Translations under genes and position numbers: made by a program
Origin: Nostoc sp. UHCC 0302
Lineage (GTDB): Bacteria; Cyanobacteriota; Cyanobacteriia; Cyanobacteriales; Nostocaceae
Direction: 5' to 3'
Length of the DNA: 64,000 bases
Assembly (NCBI RefSeq): GCF_038096175.1
Contig: NZ_CP151099.1
Location: 2,296,501 to 2,360,500 of the forward strand
Shown here: piece by piece, positions 25,495-35,015 of the stretch
How the letters are laid out: each line of letters opens with the position of its first letter
Position numbering within the stretch: the first letter of the stretch is position 1
The notes under the pieces: generated by a model
Told to the model about the DNA's origin: nothing
What the model saw: only the letters and a program-made list of their open reading frames with translations
The model's database searches: none

Positions 25495-26808
25495 ATGACA
25501 TTTAAGCTGATGAAACTTGCTTCCCAATTCCCGTTAACATCGTGGTTGCCTGCAATTAATTCCCAAGTTTGGATTTTGGCGCTTGGCAGATTTCTCTCGG
25601 AAGTTGGTACTGGATTTACCACGTTTTATGCCCCGATTTTTTTTGTCAATCAAGTCGGTTTATCTGCAACTACCGTAGGTGTAGCTCTGGCTAGCGCCTC
25701 AATTTTTGGGATTATAGGACGGATTTTGGGTGGTTCTTTGGCTGATTCTGGGGACTGGGGACGCCGCCGTACTTTGTTACTGGCAGCAGCAATTTCAACA
25801 ATTGGCTCTTTAGTCTTAGCTACAACTAACAATTTTGCCACGTTATTAATTGGTAGCTTAATTAGTGGTTTAGGTATAGGTTTCTACTGGCCTGCAAGTG
25901 AAGCTGTTGTTGCTGATGCCAGTCAGATTGATAATCGCCGTGAAACTTTTGCCCTGGCTCGACTAGCGGATAATCTTGGGTTAGTGATCGGAACTGTTCT
26001 GGCAGGCTTTTTGGTAGGGAAAATTGACAGCTATCGGTGGCTATTTATCATTGATGCCATCTCTTTTGTAATGTTTTTTGCAGTTGTTTTTGTGGGAATT
26101 AATGAAAACGAGCAGCAGACAAAGCAATCTGAAAAGACAGAACATTTTGCTTCTTGGATGACAGCGTTAGGCGATCGCCGATTTCTCGTTTATATCGGAG
26201 TAAATATCCTCTTCACAACCTATATTTCTCAAATACACGGTACGCTCCCCCTCTACTTCAAAAACTTTGTGAATGTGGAGGGTGCTGCCAAAGGATTGGC
26301 TGAAACTACTATTAGTACTTTATTTGCTGGGCATCTACTATTAGCCATTCTCTGCCAGTTGCCTGTTACCAGTGCTTTAAAGCGTTGCTCTCATACATTT
26401 GCACTTACCGTTTCTGCGCTTCTGTGGGCAATCGGCTTCAGCTTCATCTGGGCTAGTGGCGTTGCTTCATCACATCAACTAGTTTGGGTAATTTTAGCCT
26501 TGGCAGTATTTGCCGTTGCCATTGTTTCTTACACCCCTTCTGCTGCCTCTTTAGTCACTGATTTAGCCCCGGAAAATCAACGCGGCGTTTATTTCTCCAT
26601 TAATGCCCTCTGCTGGTCTGTTGGCTATTTTATTGGTCATTTCTTGGGTGGATGGGTATTAGACCAACCACGAATTATTATCGATAACTTCTGGCTAGGC
26701 TTCTCCCTGAGTGTTGTAATTATCCTGGCAATTATGCAGTACCTCAATCGGATATTGCCCAGCCATAAGCCTGCATCTGTTGACATAAATAAAGTAATCC
26801 CAAATTAG
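25495..26808 (+). CDS. Major facilitator superfamily transporter
   Basis: 437 residues and about 12 hydrophobic helices. The MFS signature between helices 2 and 3 reads GRILGGSLADSGDWGRRRTL, and helix 4 region has GSLISGLGIGFYWPASEAVV. A central polar loop (about residues 205-225, rich in Glu and Lys) splits the two bundles. It is likely a proton-linked exporter of drugs or metabolites, but substrate cannot be inferred. The ATG at 25495 follows a TTG in the same frame by one codon. The three DnaA-like sites lie just upstream. Confidence 0.9.
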   Translation: MTFKLMKLASQFPLTSWLPAINSQVWILALGRFLSEVGTGFTTFYAPIFFVNQVGLSATTVGVALASASIFGIIGRILGGSLADSGDWGRRRTLLLAAAISTIGSLVLATTNNFATLLIGSLISGLGIGFYWPASEAVVADASQIDNRRETFALARLADNLGLVIGTVLAGFLVGKIDSYRWLFIIDAISFVMFFAVVFVGINENEQQTKQSEKTEHFASWMTALGDRRFLVYIGVNILFTTYISQIHGTLPLYFKNFVNVEGAAKGLAETTISTLFAGHLLLAILCQLPVTSALKRCSHTFALTVSALLWAIGFSFIWASGVASSHQLVWVILALAVFAVAIVSYTPSAASLVTDLAPENQRGVYFSINALCWSVGYFIGHFLGGWVLDQPRIIIDNFWLGFSLSVVIILAIMQYLNRILPSHKPASVDINKVIPN

Positions 26809-26897
26809 GAAATAATTTATTGATTCAGAAGCAAGCTAAGAATAGAAAGCTACTTGTAGCAAGCTTTTTTGAGTATCTGTTAATTACGAATTACAAA

Positions 26898-27548
26898 TTA
26901 TCGCCGACGCTCTTGTAACTTCCGATACACTGCTGTTAAATCGACTTGATGGTGAGCCAAAGCGACCAGAGTATGATAGAGCAAATCAGCTACTTCACCT
27001 GCGATCGCATCTGCTTCGTCATCTTTAAAGGCCATTACTACCTCAGCAGTTTCCTCGCCAATCTTTTTCAAAATCTTGTTATCACCACCAGCCAATAACT
27101 TATTGGTGTAAGAACCTTCAGTTGGATTGTCACGGCGATCGCATATTACCTGAAACAATTGCGACAATGTATCCCCTGGTGGCGGGTTTATCTTTCCATC
27201 TACTTGATGAAAACAACTGCGTTCACCAGTGTGGCAAGCAATATCTCCCACCTGCTCTACACTAATAAGCAAGGCATCACTATCACAGTCATAACGGATA
27301 CTCTGCACTTTTTGAATATGTCCAGACGTCGCCCCCTTATGCCATAACTCCTGACGGGAACGACTCCAAAACCAAGTTTCTCTAGTATCTAAAGTCTTTT
27401 GTAACGACTCTCGATTCATCCACGCCATCATTAGGACAGTGCCATCCAGATAATCTTGGATAATTGCAGGCACGAGACCCCGTTCATCGTAGCGAATTTC
27501 CTCAACAGGAATGGCATCATGTAGTGAATACAAATCGTTAGAATACAT
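26898..27548 (-). CDS. hisIE: Bifunctional phosphoribosyl-AMP cyclohydrolase / phosphoribosyl-ATP pyrophosphatase
   Basis: Catalyses steps two and three of histidine synthesis. The N-terminal HisI half (about 1-115) has the metal-binding signature [16 protein letters not shown] followed by [10 protein letters not shown]. The C-terminal HisE half (about 125-216) has [20 protein letters not shown] and [14 protein letters not shown], a MazG-like all-alpha pyrophosphohydrolase. 216 residues is the normal fused length. No other his genes are nearby, as is usual in cyanobacteria. Confidence 0.95.
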   Translation of the reverse strand: MYSNDLYSLHDAIPVEEIRYDERGLVPAIIQDYLDGTVLMMAWMNRESLQKTLDTRETWFWSRSRQELWHKGATSGHIQKVQSIRYDCDSDALLISVEQVGDIACHTGERSCFHQVDGKINPPPGDTLSQLFQVICDRRDNPTEGSYTNKLLAGGDNKILKKIGEETAEVVMAFKDDEADAIAGEVADLLYHTLVALAHHQVDLTAVYRKLQERRR

Positions 27549-27649
27549 ACCAGCTAGTTGCTCTAATGAGAATGATTCATGAATTCACGATACCATTCTA
27601 AATAGAACAGCTGGCATGATGAAAGAAAATTGAATTATCTGAACTCGCT

Positions 27650-27838
27650 CTAAACAAGAGCAGTCCTTTCCATCGCCGACTGCATCTTTACAGCACTTAA
27701 CGCGACTTGGTGAGCTTTCGAAGCCTCACCGTACCAATGAATTGCCGAGTTAAAAGCTGCTCGATAAAGATCCTGGTATGCCTCAGATAATCGAGTCCGA
27801 ATCTCTAAAGGCAAGTCTTCATTCGACTTGTATAACAT
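27650..27838 (-). CDS. ChaB family protein
   Basis: 62 residues. MLYKSNEDLPLEIRTRLSEA, then YQDLYRAAFNSAIHWYGEAS and AHQVALSAVKM follow the ChaB pattern (Y-x-S-x-x-D-L-P near the start, AFN-x-A in the centre, A-W/L-x-AVK near the end). ChaB was named for a supposed regulation of the ChaA cation antiporter, but its biochemical role is not settled. The protein lacks the usual long loop before the last helix, being rather short at the end. Divergent from hemL, with about 100 bp between them. Confidence 0.85.
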   Translation of the reverse strand: MLYKSNEDLPLEIRTRLSEAYQDLYRAAFNSAIHWYGEASKAHQVALSAVKMQSAMERTALV

Positions 27839-27945
27839 ATTGTTATTTTTTTGGTTCAGCTAATTATATAGGATAGAAATTCTAGATAGTTTTTAACCCT
27901 ATCCTGAGATAGAGCTTTTTTCTTGCCCACTGTTAGGAGAGAACC

Positions 27946-29244
27946 TTGGTCAATACCACAATTAAAACAACAAAATCACAAGAAATCTTTGCTGCTGCCC
28001 AAAACCTGATGCCAGGAGGAGTCAGTTCTCCTGTTCGTGCTTTCAAATCTGTAGGCGGACAACCCATCGTTTTTGATCGCGTTAAAGGCGCATACATTTG
28101 GGATGTAGATGGCAACCAATACATTGATTATGTAGGCACTTGGGGGCCAGCAATTTGCGGTCATGCTCATCCAGAAGTGATTGCGGCGTTGCATGAAGCA
28201 TTAGAAAAAGGCACTAGCTTCGGCGCTCCTTCAGTACTGGAAAATATACTTGCAGAAATGGTGATCGATGCTGTTCCTAGTATCGAAATGGTAAGATTTG
28301 TGAACTCTGGAACCGAAGCTTGTATGGCAGTGTTACGCCTGATGCGAGCTTTCACAAACCGGGAGAAAATTATCAAGTTTGAAGGCTGTTATCACGGACA
28401 CGCTGATATGTTCCTTGTGAAGGCAGGTTCTGGTGTTGCTACACTCGGCTTACCTGACTCGCCAGGAGTGCCAAAATCGGCAACTAGTAGTACTCTAACC
28501 GCCCCCTTCAATGATTTAGAAGCTGTAAAAGCTTTGTTTGAGGAAAATCGCGACGAGATTGCTGGTGTCATTCTTGAGCCAGTCGTAGGTAATGCTGGGT
28601 TTATTTCTCCCGATGCTGGGTTCCTAGAGGGCTTACGGGAACTTACCCATGAGCATGGAGCTTTATTGGTGTTTGACGAGGTAATGACTGGCTTCCGCAT
28701 TGCTTATGGTGGCGCTCAACAGAAATTCGGCATCACTCCAGATTTGACGACACTGGGTAAGGTTATCGGTGGTGGTTTGCCAGTGGGAGCTTATGGTGGT
28801 CGTCGCGATATCATGTCAATGATTGCCCCGGCTGGCCCTGTATATCAAGCTGGAACTCTTTCTGGTAATCCCTTAGCAATGACTGCTGGCATTAAAACTT
28901 TGGAATTACTCCAAAAACCTGGTACTTATGATTATCTTGACCGGGTTACTAAGAAGTTAGCAGATGGTTTGCTGCAAATTGCCCAAGAAACTGGTCATGC
29001 AGCTTGTGGCGGTCAAATTAGCGCCATGTTCGGCTTATTCTTTACCTCTGGCCCTGTTCATAACTACGAGGATGCGAAAAACTCTGATACAGCAAAATTC
29101 GGACGCTTCCATCGTGGAATGTTAGAACATGGTGTATACTTAGCACCTTCACAGTTTGAGGCAGGGTTTACTTCTTTAGCTCACACTGAAGAAGATATAG
29201 AGCAGACTTTAGCAGTCGCACGGGATGTAATGTCTAACCTATAA
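27946..29244 (+). CDS. hemL: Glutamate-1-semialdehyde 2,1-aminomutase
   Basis: PLP enzyme making 5-aminolevulinate, the precursor of haem, chlorophyll and bilins (C5 pathway). It is 432 residues with the full family pattern: [59 protein letters not shown] and the PLP lysine in [19 protein letters not shown]. The start is a TTG at 27946 (MVNTTIKTT), supported by AGGAGA 5-10 bases upstream; no ATG fits the family start. Monocistronic. Confidence 0.96.
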   Translation: MVNTTIKTTKSQEIFAAAQNLMPGGVSSPVRAFKSVGGQPIVFDRVKGAYIWDVDGNQYIDYVGTWGPAICGHAHPEVIAALHEALEKGTSFGAPSVLENILAEMVIDAVPSIEMVRFVNSGTEACMAVLRLMRAFTNREKIIKFEGCYHGHADMFLVKAGSGVATLGLPDSPGVPKSATSSTLTAPFNDLEAVKALFEENRDEIAGVILEPVVGNAGFISPDAGFLEGLRELTHEHGALLVFDEVMTGFRIAYGGAQQKFGITPDLTTLGKVIGGGLPVGAYGGRRDIMSMIAPAGPVYQAGTLSGNPLAMTAGIKTLELLQKPGTYDYLDRVTKKLADGLLQIAQETGHAACGGQISAMFGLFFTSGPVHNYEDAKNSDTAKFGRFHRGMLEHGVYLAPSQFEAGFTSLAHTEEDIEQTLAVARDVMSNL

Positions 29245-29850
29245 CCAAAATAGTGCTGAGTTGAAACTCACAGCAGTTTAGCAGCCCGCACTCAGGCAAT
29301 AAGCCGTCGCTGTGATTTTTCGCTGAGTGTTGAGTCAAAGACAGCGCTAAGGCACTGCTCTTTTAGAATTCTCTTCTAACTCAGCGAGAAATTTCTAGCG
29401 TGGCTTCCACCGAACATAAGTTCGGTAGTTCGGTAGCTCAGTAACACTCAACAGTGATAGATTATGTAGCTATAGCCTTTATAGTTTTGAACTCGAATCA
29501 GGCATAGACAAAGTATAAATGAGCAAGAATGACTATTTTAAAGAGCTAATAAGCGTAGTTTTACTCACAAAATAATTGCTGAAAGTACTGAGCTTGTTAA
29601 TATTTTATTTATAAGCATGTTGTAGGATTCGTAATGTATTAAGGCTAAGCAACAGCTTATTAGAGGGTCATAAGCTGGGTTCACTAAACTATTCTTGCTT
29701 TACTACAGCTTTAAGTAATCCCAGGATAACTTTAGGGAATCTTTAAAGCATTTCCAGCAAAAATTCCCTGGCAAAAAAGGATTCTGCTTTCAATAATGAA
29801 ATGAGAGTGTAATGCTCTAGTTTATTATTCGTGCAGCGAGTTGACAGCGC
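29245..29850. other. Intergenic region, several imperfect inverted repeats
   Basis: 606 bp between two rightward genes. It contains repeats of CGCTGAGTGTTGAGT and partly complementary stretches (AACTCAGCG, CTCAGTAACACTCAAC) between 29320 and 29460, and a direct repeat AGTTCGGTAGTTCGGTAG near 29421. These could form structured RNA or a terminator for hemL. No gene is seen. Confidence 0.4.
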
Positions 29851-31536
29851 ATGAGCTACTGCTTAAATCCTACCTGTCTCAATCCAGAAAATTTGGCATA
29901 TAGCCGAACGTGTCAATCTTGCGGCTCGCAGCTACTGTTGCGCGATCGCTATCACGTACATCAACCATTAGGTCAAGGTGGCTTCGGAGCAACATTTTTA
30001 GCCAATGATGAAACTTTACCAGGACAGCCGAGTTGTGTAATCAAGCAACTACGTCCCGCCGGCACTACACCACACCTTTTGCAAATGGCGCGGGAACTCT
30101 TTGAACGAGAAGCCAGAACTCTGGGCAAGATTGGCAACCATCCCCAAATACCACGGCTGTTAGATTATTTTGAAGAGCAGGAACAATTTTATTTAGTTCA
30201 AGAATATATTAGCGGTGACACCCTCCAGCAAGAAATTAAACAGAATGGGAACTTGAGCGAAACTGGAGTTAAGCAATTCTTGAGCGAGACTCTGCCATTG
30301 TTGCAATACATCCACGAGTGCCAAGTAATTCACCGAGACATCAAGCCAGCCAATTTGATTCGCCGCACTCAAGATGCCAGAATGGTTCTGATTGACTTTG
30401 GAGCTGTGAAAAACCAAGTCAGTCAAGGTTTGCCAAGCCAGTATGGGCAGACAGCATTAACTGCATATGCGATTGGTACTCCTGGTTTTGCTCCTCCAGA
30501 GCAAATGGCTATGCGTCCTGTCTACGCCAGTGATATCTATGCCCTGGGTGTGACGTGCATTTATCTACTAACTGGCAAAACCCCTAAAGATTTGGAATAC
30601 AATCCCACAACAGGGGAAATGATGTGGGAGCGACTTGTCCATGTGAGTGACCATTTGATACGTGTACTGAGAAAAATGTTGGAGGTCTCAGTACGCAGTC
30701 GATACCAGTCAGCAGCAGATGTCCTCAGAGCGTTGGAGATGGAACCATACCTGGATAGCTTAGCTCAGGGGTTACTGGCTAAATCAGATACAGATAGTAA
30801 AGAGCGAGCCTCCTATCCGCGAGCAGCTTCTCTACGTTCGCGCAGCGTCCCGCAGGGAGAGACTCCGCCAACGCGAACACCAATGCAAAATCGTCAAGAT
30901 GATTCAGCTATTTTGTGCAGTAACCCTTCTGCCAATACCAGTACAGGTGTGGCGCAGGTAGCCGCAGCAATTCGTGCTAGACGAGCTAGAGCAGCAGAAG
31001 CGGCTGGGTTACCAGGAGGGGGACAAGGGTCTATAGTGGCTAAATCAACAACTTTGAGTAACAGCAACAGTAATGGTTCACAAATTCAAAATACTAAAGT
31101 TGGACGCAAGTTAGATACACAAGGGTTGCTTACAGCCTATCTCAAGGGAAGGCGGGATTTTGCTCTACACAATTTCAGTTTGCTAAATCTACAAGGTACT
31201 GATTTATCGGGAACAAATTTCCATTCTTCTCAATTGCAAAAAACTAATCTCCAGGGAGCTAATCTGCACAACAGTGACTTTGGCAGAGCTAGTCTCAGTA
31301 GAGCTAATCTCAAAGACGCTAATTTGAGCAAAGCTTACTTCAACCATGCTGATTTAGAAGGGGCAGACTTGCGAGGAGCCGACCTCAGCTATGCTTATCT
31401 CAGCAATGCAAATCTCCGAGGAGCTAATCTATGCGGTGCTAATCTTACTGGAGCTAAAATTTCTGATGACCAGTTAGCACTTGCAAAGACGAATTGGATG
31501 ACCGTGCGCCCCAATGGTAAACGAGGGTTGTTGTAA
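29851..31536 (+). CDS. Ser/Thr protein kinase with pentapeptide repeats (SpkB-like)
   Basis: 561 residues. The N-terminus has a Cys-rich zinc-ribbon-like head (CLNPTCLNPEN, then CQSCGSQ). The kinase domain (about 33-300) has GQGGFGATF, Lys in CVIKQLRP, catalytic loop HRDIKPANLI, IDFGAVK and GTPGFAPPEQ. The linker (about 300-440) is low-complexity, and the C-terminus has some 12 pentapeptide A(D/N)LxG units (about 440-545). The layout is that of Synechocystis SpkB (oxidative stress). Residues about 320-345 (SLRSRSVPQGETPPTRT) are read from a GC-rich dispersed repeat inserted in the linker. Confidence 0.93.
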   Translation: MSYCLNPTCLNPENLAYSRTCQSCGSQLLLRDRYHVHQPLGQGGFGATFLANDETLPGQPSCVIKQLRPAGTTPHLLQMARELFEREARTLGKIGNHPQIPRLLDYFEEQEQFYLVQEYISGDTLQQEIKQNGNLSETGVKQFLSETLPLLQYIHECQVIHRDIKPANLIRRTQDARMVLIDFGAVKNQVSQGLPSQYGQTALTAYAIGTPGFAPPEQMAMRPVYASDIYALGVTCIYLLTGKTPKDLEYNPTTGEMMWERLVHVSDHLIRVLRKMLEVSVRSRYQSAADVLRALEMEPYLDSLAQGLLAKSDTDSKERASYPRAASLRSRSVPQGETPPTRTPMQNRQDDSAILCSNPSANTSTGVAQVAAAIRARRARAAEAAGLPGGGQGSIVAKSTTLSNSNSNGSQIQNTKVGRKLDTQGLLTAYLKGRRDFALHNFSLLNLQGTDLSGTNFHSSQLQKTNLQGANLHNSDFGRASLSRANLKDANLSKAYFNHADLEGADLRGADLSYAYLSNANLRGANLCGANLTGAKISDDQLALAKTNWMTVRPNGKRGLL

Positions 31537-31637
31537 TTTGAGAAGTGATATTTGAAAGCCACTTACGTGCAAAGAAAAGCCTGTAGATACGTCTGCGGCT
31601 TTAAACGAAACGTTGTGCTTAGTAACTAAACACGAAT

Positions 31638-31654
31638 AGGCAGCGCAGCTGCCT
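31638..31654. terminator. Short GC-rich hairpin after the kinase gene
   Basis: AGGCAGC-GCA-GCTGCCT, a perfect 7-bp stem with a 3-base loop about 100 bp after the stop. A T-poor tail follows, so terminator strength is uncertain. Confidence 0.45.
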
Positions 31655-31741
31655 CCTTGAGGTCGAAAGCATCTTCTGATTTGAGCGTTCTGGTATTGGA
31701 GCGATGTGATTTACTCGGTGTGGTCGCTTGCAAAATATTGC

Positions 31742-31848
31742 TTATACCAATTCAATTAATGATTGCAACACATCCTTGGGTGAAGACGCGATGAATCGTG
31801 TCTCTACAAATGGTCTACTTGTCACATTCTTTTTTCAAATTGGTATTA
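31742..31848 (-). repeat. 107-bp MITE, copy 3 (reverse orientation)
   Basis: TTATACCAATT at the left and AATTGGTATTA at the right, exactly 107 bp, the reverse complement of the copies at 7943 and 13366 with a few substitutions. It lies between the kinase and FHA genes. The rest of the gap (31849-32281) is AT-rich without a gene that I can support. Confidence 0.9.
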
Positions 31849-32281
31849 GACATTATAAATATGTGACTATTGATTAGATAGTAGCTGTTGATTATACTGA
31901 ATAATCAAGATAAAATTGCACTGCAATAATTTTTGAATTATTATAAATCAATGAGGGCAATGCTGTTGACAAAAGCTCCAACAATGTCATCTATCTTAAC
32001 TCGGTATTTTTCGGTATTTTACAGTGTAATTACGTAGTTGATTTCATAATTTTTATTCATTATAAATAAGGAGTAATTATTTAAAATCAACAAATCAAAT
32101 GACAATTATTTTTCATGAGATTTCAAAAGGAAACTTTTACCTAAAACTAAATTGTAAAAATTCAGATTTTTGAAGACATAAGCTTTCCACATGGCAACGG
32201 AAAAGGAAAAACAATTTGCTGATTACAGGCTAAGACAGAATATTTATAACTGAAATCAGGCAGTACAAAACTTAACTTATG

Positions 32282-33022
32282 ATGGCTGACTTTGCACAAA
32301 CAGAACTAGAACGGCGATTAAGTTTATATCAGGTATTCATCAAGTTGTATGAACACCATAGCAGCCTTTTAGATGAAATTCTTCAGCTAGAAAACCTGTC
32401 CGATCCATTATTAAAGGAGGTTAAGCCTCATTATGTACATGGTGTAGTAGATACTGCTAGTGTGTATCTAATGACTAACTTGTGCGATGAGCAGACGCAA
32501 AGTTTACGACAGCCACAACATATCTGGACAATTGGTCGCGATCGCAGCAGTGGTATTCGCATTGCTGATAAATTTTTATCACGTCGCCACGCTGCTATTC
32601 AATATATTGACAATCAGGGTTTTTACTTAGTTGATTTTAACAGCAGCAACGGTTCATTTGTAAATGGCGAAAATGCCTATCAACCGATTAGGCTTAAAGA
32701 TGGCGATCGCATCCGCTTGGGTGGTATGACTTTTGATTTTTTCTTGAGTCATGCATCCCGCATTTTGCCAACTGTAGCAATGGAGTTATTGATGCGGCTT
32801 GTACCTCAGCTAATAGATGATGATCAAGGAGAAATATCTACTGCTCACCGCGATAAACAAAAGCCTCTGGCTCAAAATTTAGATGTCCCTTTTCTAGAAA
32901 TATGCAAAAACTCTAGTGTATTTGAAGATATGGGACATTTGTATGAAAGCTTCACTACAGAACAAAAGTCTGAAATTTTAGACCGCTTTTTCAGTAGAAA
33001 AATACCTTACAGTTCTAGATAA
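32282..33022 (+). CDS. FHA domain protein
   Basis: 246 residues. A helical N-terminal part (1-75) is followed by a forkhead-associated domain (about 80-160): IWTIGRDRSSGIRI, LSRRHAAIQYI, DFNSSNGSFVNGE and KDGDRIRLGGMTFDF, with the Arg, Ser and Asn that contact phospho-Thr all present. The C-terminus (165-246) is unassigned. FHA proteins read Thr phosphorylation. The nearest gene upstream on the same strand is a Ser/Thr kinase, so a writer-reader pair is possible, although 745 bp separates them. The start is the second of two adjacent ATGs. Confidence 0.9.
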   Translation: MADFAQTELERRLSLYQVFIKLYEHHSSLLDEILQLENLSDPLLKEVKPHYVHGVVDTASVYLMTNLCDEQTQSLRQPQHIWTIGRDRSSGIRIADKFLSRRHAAIQYIDNQGFYLVDFNSSNGSFVNGENAYQPIRLKDGDRIRLGGMTFDFFLSHASRILPTVAMELLMRLVPQLIDDDQGEISTAHRDKQKPLAQNLDVPFLEICKNSSVFEDMGHLYESFTTEQKSEILDRFFSRKIPYSSR

Positions 33023-33029
33023 AAATAAA

Positions 33030-33061
33030 AATGATTGCTCGCCATGTGGTAGCAATCATTT
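33030..33061. terminator. Bidirectional terminator between FHA gene and recA
   Basis: AATGATTGCT and AGCAATCATT pair perfectly around an 11-base loop, with A-rich sequence to the left and T-rich to the right. It lies 8 bp after the FHA stop and about 70 bp after the convergent recA stop, so it can serve both transcripts. Confidence 0.75.
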
Positions 33062-33133
33062 TAGCTATTTGTAGTACGTGATAGCGCACCCTCATTAATA
33101 CACCGCATTTAATGTAGTGTGGCTACCCTACTG

Positions 33134-34210
33134 TTATTCTTCCTCTTCCTCTAAATCAATCTCTTCATCTTCTTCACTCGCCTTGGTTACGGAGTTAGCA
33201 GAAACAACAGCTCCTTTATCTAGTTTCTCGCGTACTTGTTGCTTAATTTGTTCAGCAAATTCCGGCTTTTCTTCTAGATATTTGATGGCGTTATCTCGAC
33301 CCTGGGAGATGTTATCGCCGTTGTAACTATACCAAGCTCCTTTGCGAACAATGATGCCAGTTTCTTCTGCCAAATCCACAAGACAACCTAAAGTAGAAAC
33401 GCCTTTGCCAAAAATAATGTCAAATTCTGCAATCCTAAAAGGCGGCGCTACTTTGTTTTTGGCGACTTTGACTTTGACGCGGTTACCATATTCATCTGTA
33501 CCTTTTTTCAAGGTTTGAATCCGGCGAATATCCAAGCGCACTGAAGCATAAAACTTCAATGCGTTACCACCAGTTGTAGTTTCTGGGCTACCGTAGGTAA
33601 CACCGATTTTTTGCCGCAACTGGTTGATAAAAATTACTGTGCATCCTGATTTACCAATGTTGCCAGTAATTTTACGTAAAGCTTGGCTCATCAACCGTGC
33701 TTGCAGACCAACGTGAGCATCACCCATATCGCCTTCAATTTCAGCGCGGGGAACCAGTGCTGCTACCGAGTCAATAACTACAATATCAACCGCAGCAGAG
33801 CGAACAAGCTGATCGACAATTTCCAAAGCTGATTCACCAGTATCAGGTTGAGAAACCAGCAAGTTTTCAATATCTACACCCAGTGCTTGAGCATAGGTAG
33901 GGTCAAGGGCGTGTTCAGCATCAACAAAGGCCGCAATGCCGCCATTTTTTTGTACTTCGGCGAGCGCGTGTAGCGCCACTGTAGTCTTACCGGAACTTTC
34001 CGGGCCATAAATTTCAATCACTCGCCCTTTGGGTAAACCGCCACCCAATGCTAAATCCAGAGTCAGCGCCCCTGTGGAAATTGTCTCCACTCGCATCCGG
34101 GTAGCATCGCCCAGCCGCATGATTGCTCCTTTACCGAAGCTGCGCTCAATCTGGTTGAGTACTATATTCAGCGCTTTTTGCTTGCCTGAAGTATCGGTGT
34201 TGATAGCCAT
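33134..34210 (-). CDS. recA: Recombinase RecA
   Basis: 358 residues and the normal length. Walker [14 protein letters not shown], Walker B region [20 protein letters not shown], loop L1 [19 protein letters not shown]2 around [22 protein letters not shown], and an acidic C-terminal tail ([13 protein letters not shown]). It catalyses strand exchange in recombinational repair and activates LexA cleavage. A candidate LexA box lies 53 bp upstream. Monocistronic. Confidence 0.97.
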   Translation of the reverse strand: MAINTDTSGKQKALNIVLNQIERSFGKGAIMRLGDATRMRVETISTGALTLDLALGGGLPKGRVIEIYGPESSGKTTVALHALAEVQKNGGIAAFVDAEHALDPTYAQALGVDIENLLVSQPDTGESALEIVDQLVRSAAVDIVVIDSVAALVPRAEIEGDMGDAHVGLQARLMSQALRKITGNIGKSGCTVIFINQLRQKIGVTYGSPETTTGGNALKFYASVRLDIRRIQTLKKGTDEYGNRVKVKVAKNKVAPPFRIAEFDIIFGKGVSTLGCLVDLAEETGIIVRKGAWYSYNGDNISQGRDNAIKYLEEKPEFAEQIKQQVREKLDKGAVVSANSVTKASEEDEEIDLEEEEE

Positions 34211-34262
34211 TCCTGCCTCTAAGTATATGGATTTTAAGGAGTTTTGGGTTCGGAATTTGAGT

Positions 34263-34276
34263 AGAACAGATATACT
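34263..34276 (-). promoter_or_regulatory. Candidate LexA box upstream of recA
   Basis: On the minus strand AGTATATCTGTTCT fits the cyanobacterial LexA consensus RGTACNNNDGTWCB with one mismatch (T for C in the first half). It is 53 bp from the recA start, over the expected promoter. Whether cyanobacterial LexA controls recA varies between species. Confidence 0.45.
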
Positions 34277-35015
34277 ATTTTAGCCAGAAAATTCTGGTTT
34301 TAGGACTTCTCAGATCAAAAAGAAAGTGTGACAAGATCGTAACTCGATCGCTACCTGATTGGGGTAGTCCTGCTCAATGATACCAACTTGCATCCAGAGA
34401 TAGCTGCTTTTGTCTGGCTAGGCAAGGGACTTTTAAAGAAAACTTATCTCAACAGCACTGTCAGTAAAACCGTTCTTGTAATCTACGCGGTGGCGAAATT
34501 AGGAGCGATCGCTATGGCAATCATCATATCATCTACAGAGACTTCATCGGGTAAGGCGAAGATGTTGACGGTTTCCAGGTAATAATCATGGGATTTTCAA
34601 AGCTTTAAGGGTAACTTCCACACGCAAGATGTTGTCTGCAATTTTGGCTTGTACTTGAGTGTGCTTAGGGGGTGAGGCGATTTACTGTTAGTTAGAGGTT
34701 TGAATGTACAAGCTACTGAGTTGGGGTTATATTGTTTGTGTCAACTAACCTCATATTATTATTTTTTGTCTTTAATCTAAGTGTATTTACTTAATAAAAT
34801 GCTCAGTTTTAGTTTTGTGTTCACTTAACTTCCCAGTGATTGAGCAAGTGATGGATTCACGGGGAATTATTGCTTTTTGCTGGAAGATAGACTGAAATTT
34901 TCAGTCTGGTAATCTTATAGATATCAGTTTAATAAGAGTTAGATTGCCTTTTAGCTTTGTGATATTGGCACTATAAACCAACAGTAAACGTCACATAACT
35001 TTGGTATTTTTTATA
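34277..35015. other. Intergenic region, no supported gene
   Basis: About 740 bp. A 64-codon rightward frame at 34388 and a 30-codon leftward stretch (ALPDEVSVDDMMIAIAIAPN) at about 34490-34586 are seen. The latter vaguely recalls the end of a GYD domain but has no start. The 3' half is AT-rich and presumably carries the promoter of the following gene. Confidence 0.4.

Noticed and set aside
34388-34582. 64-codon plus-strand frame and opposite GYD-like tail
   Set aside because: Neither has a proper start; the GYD resemblance is about 25 residues and could be chance.
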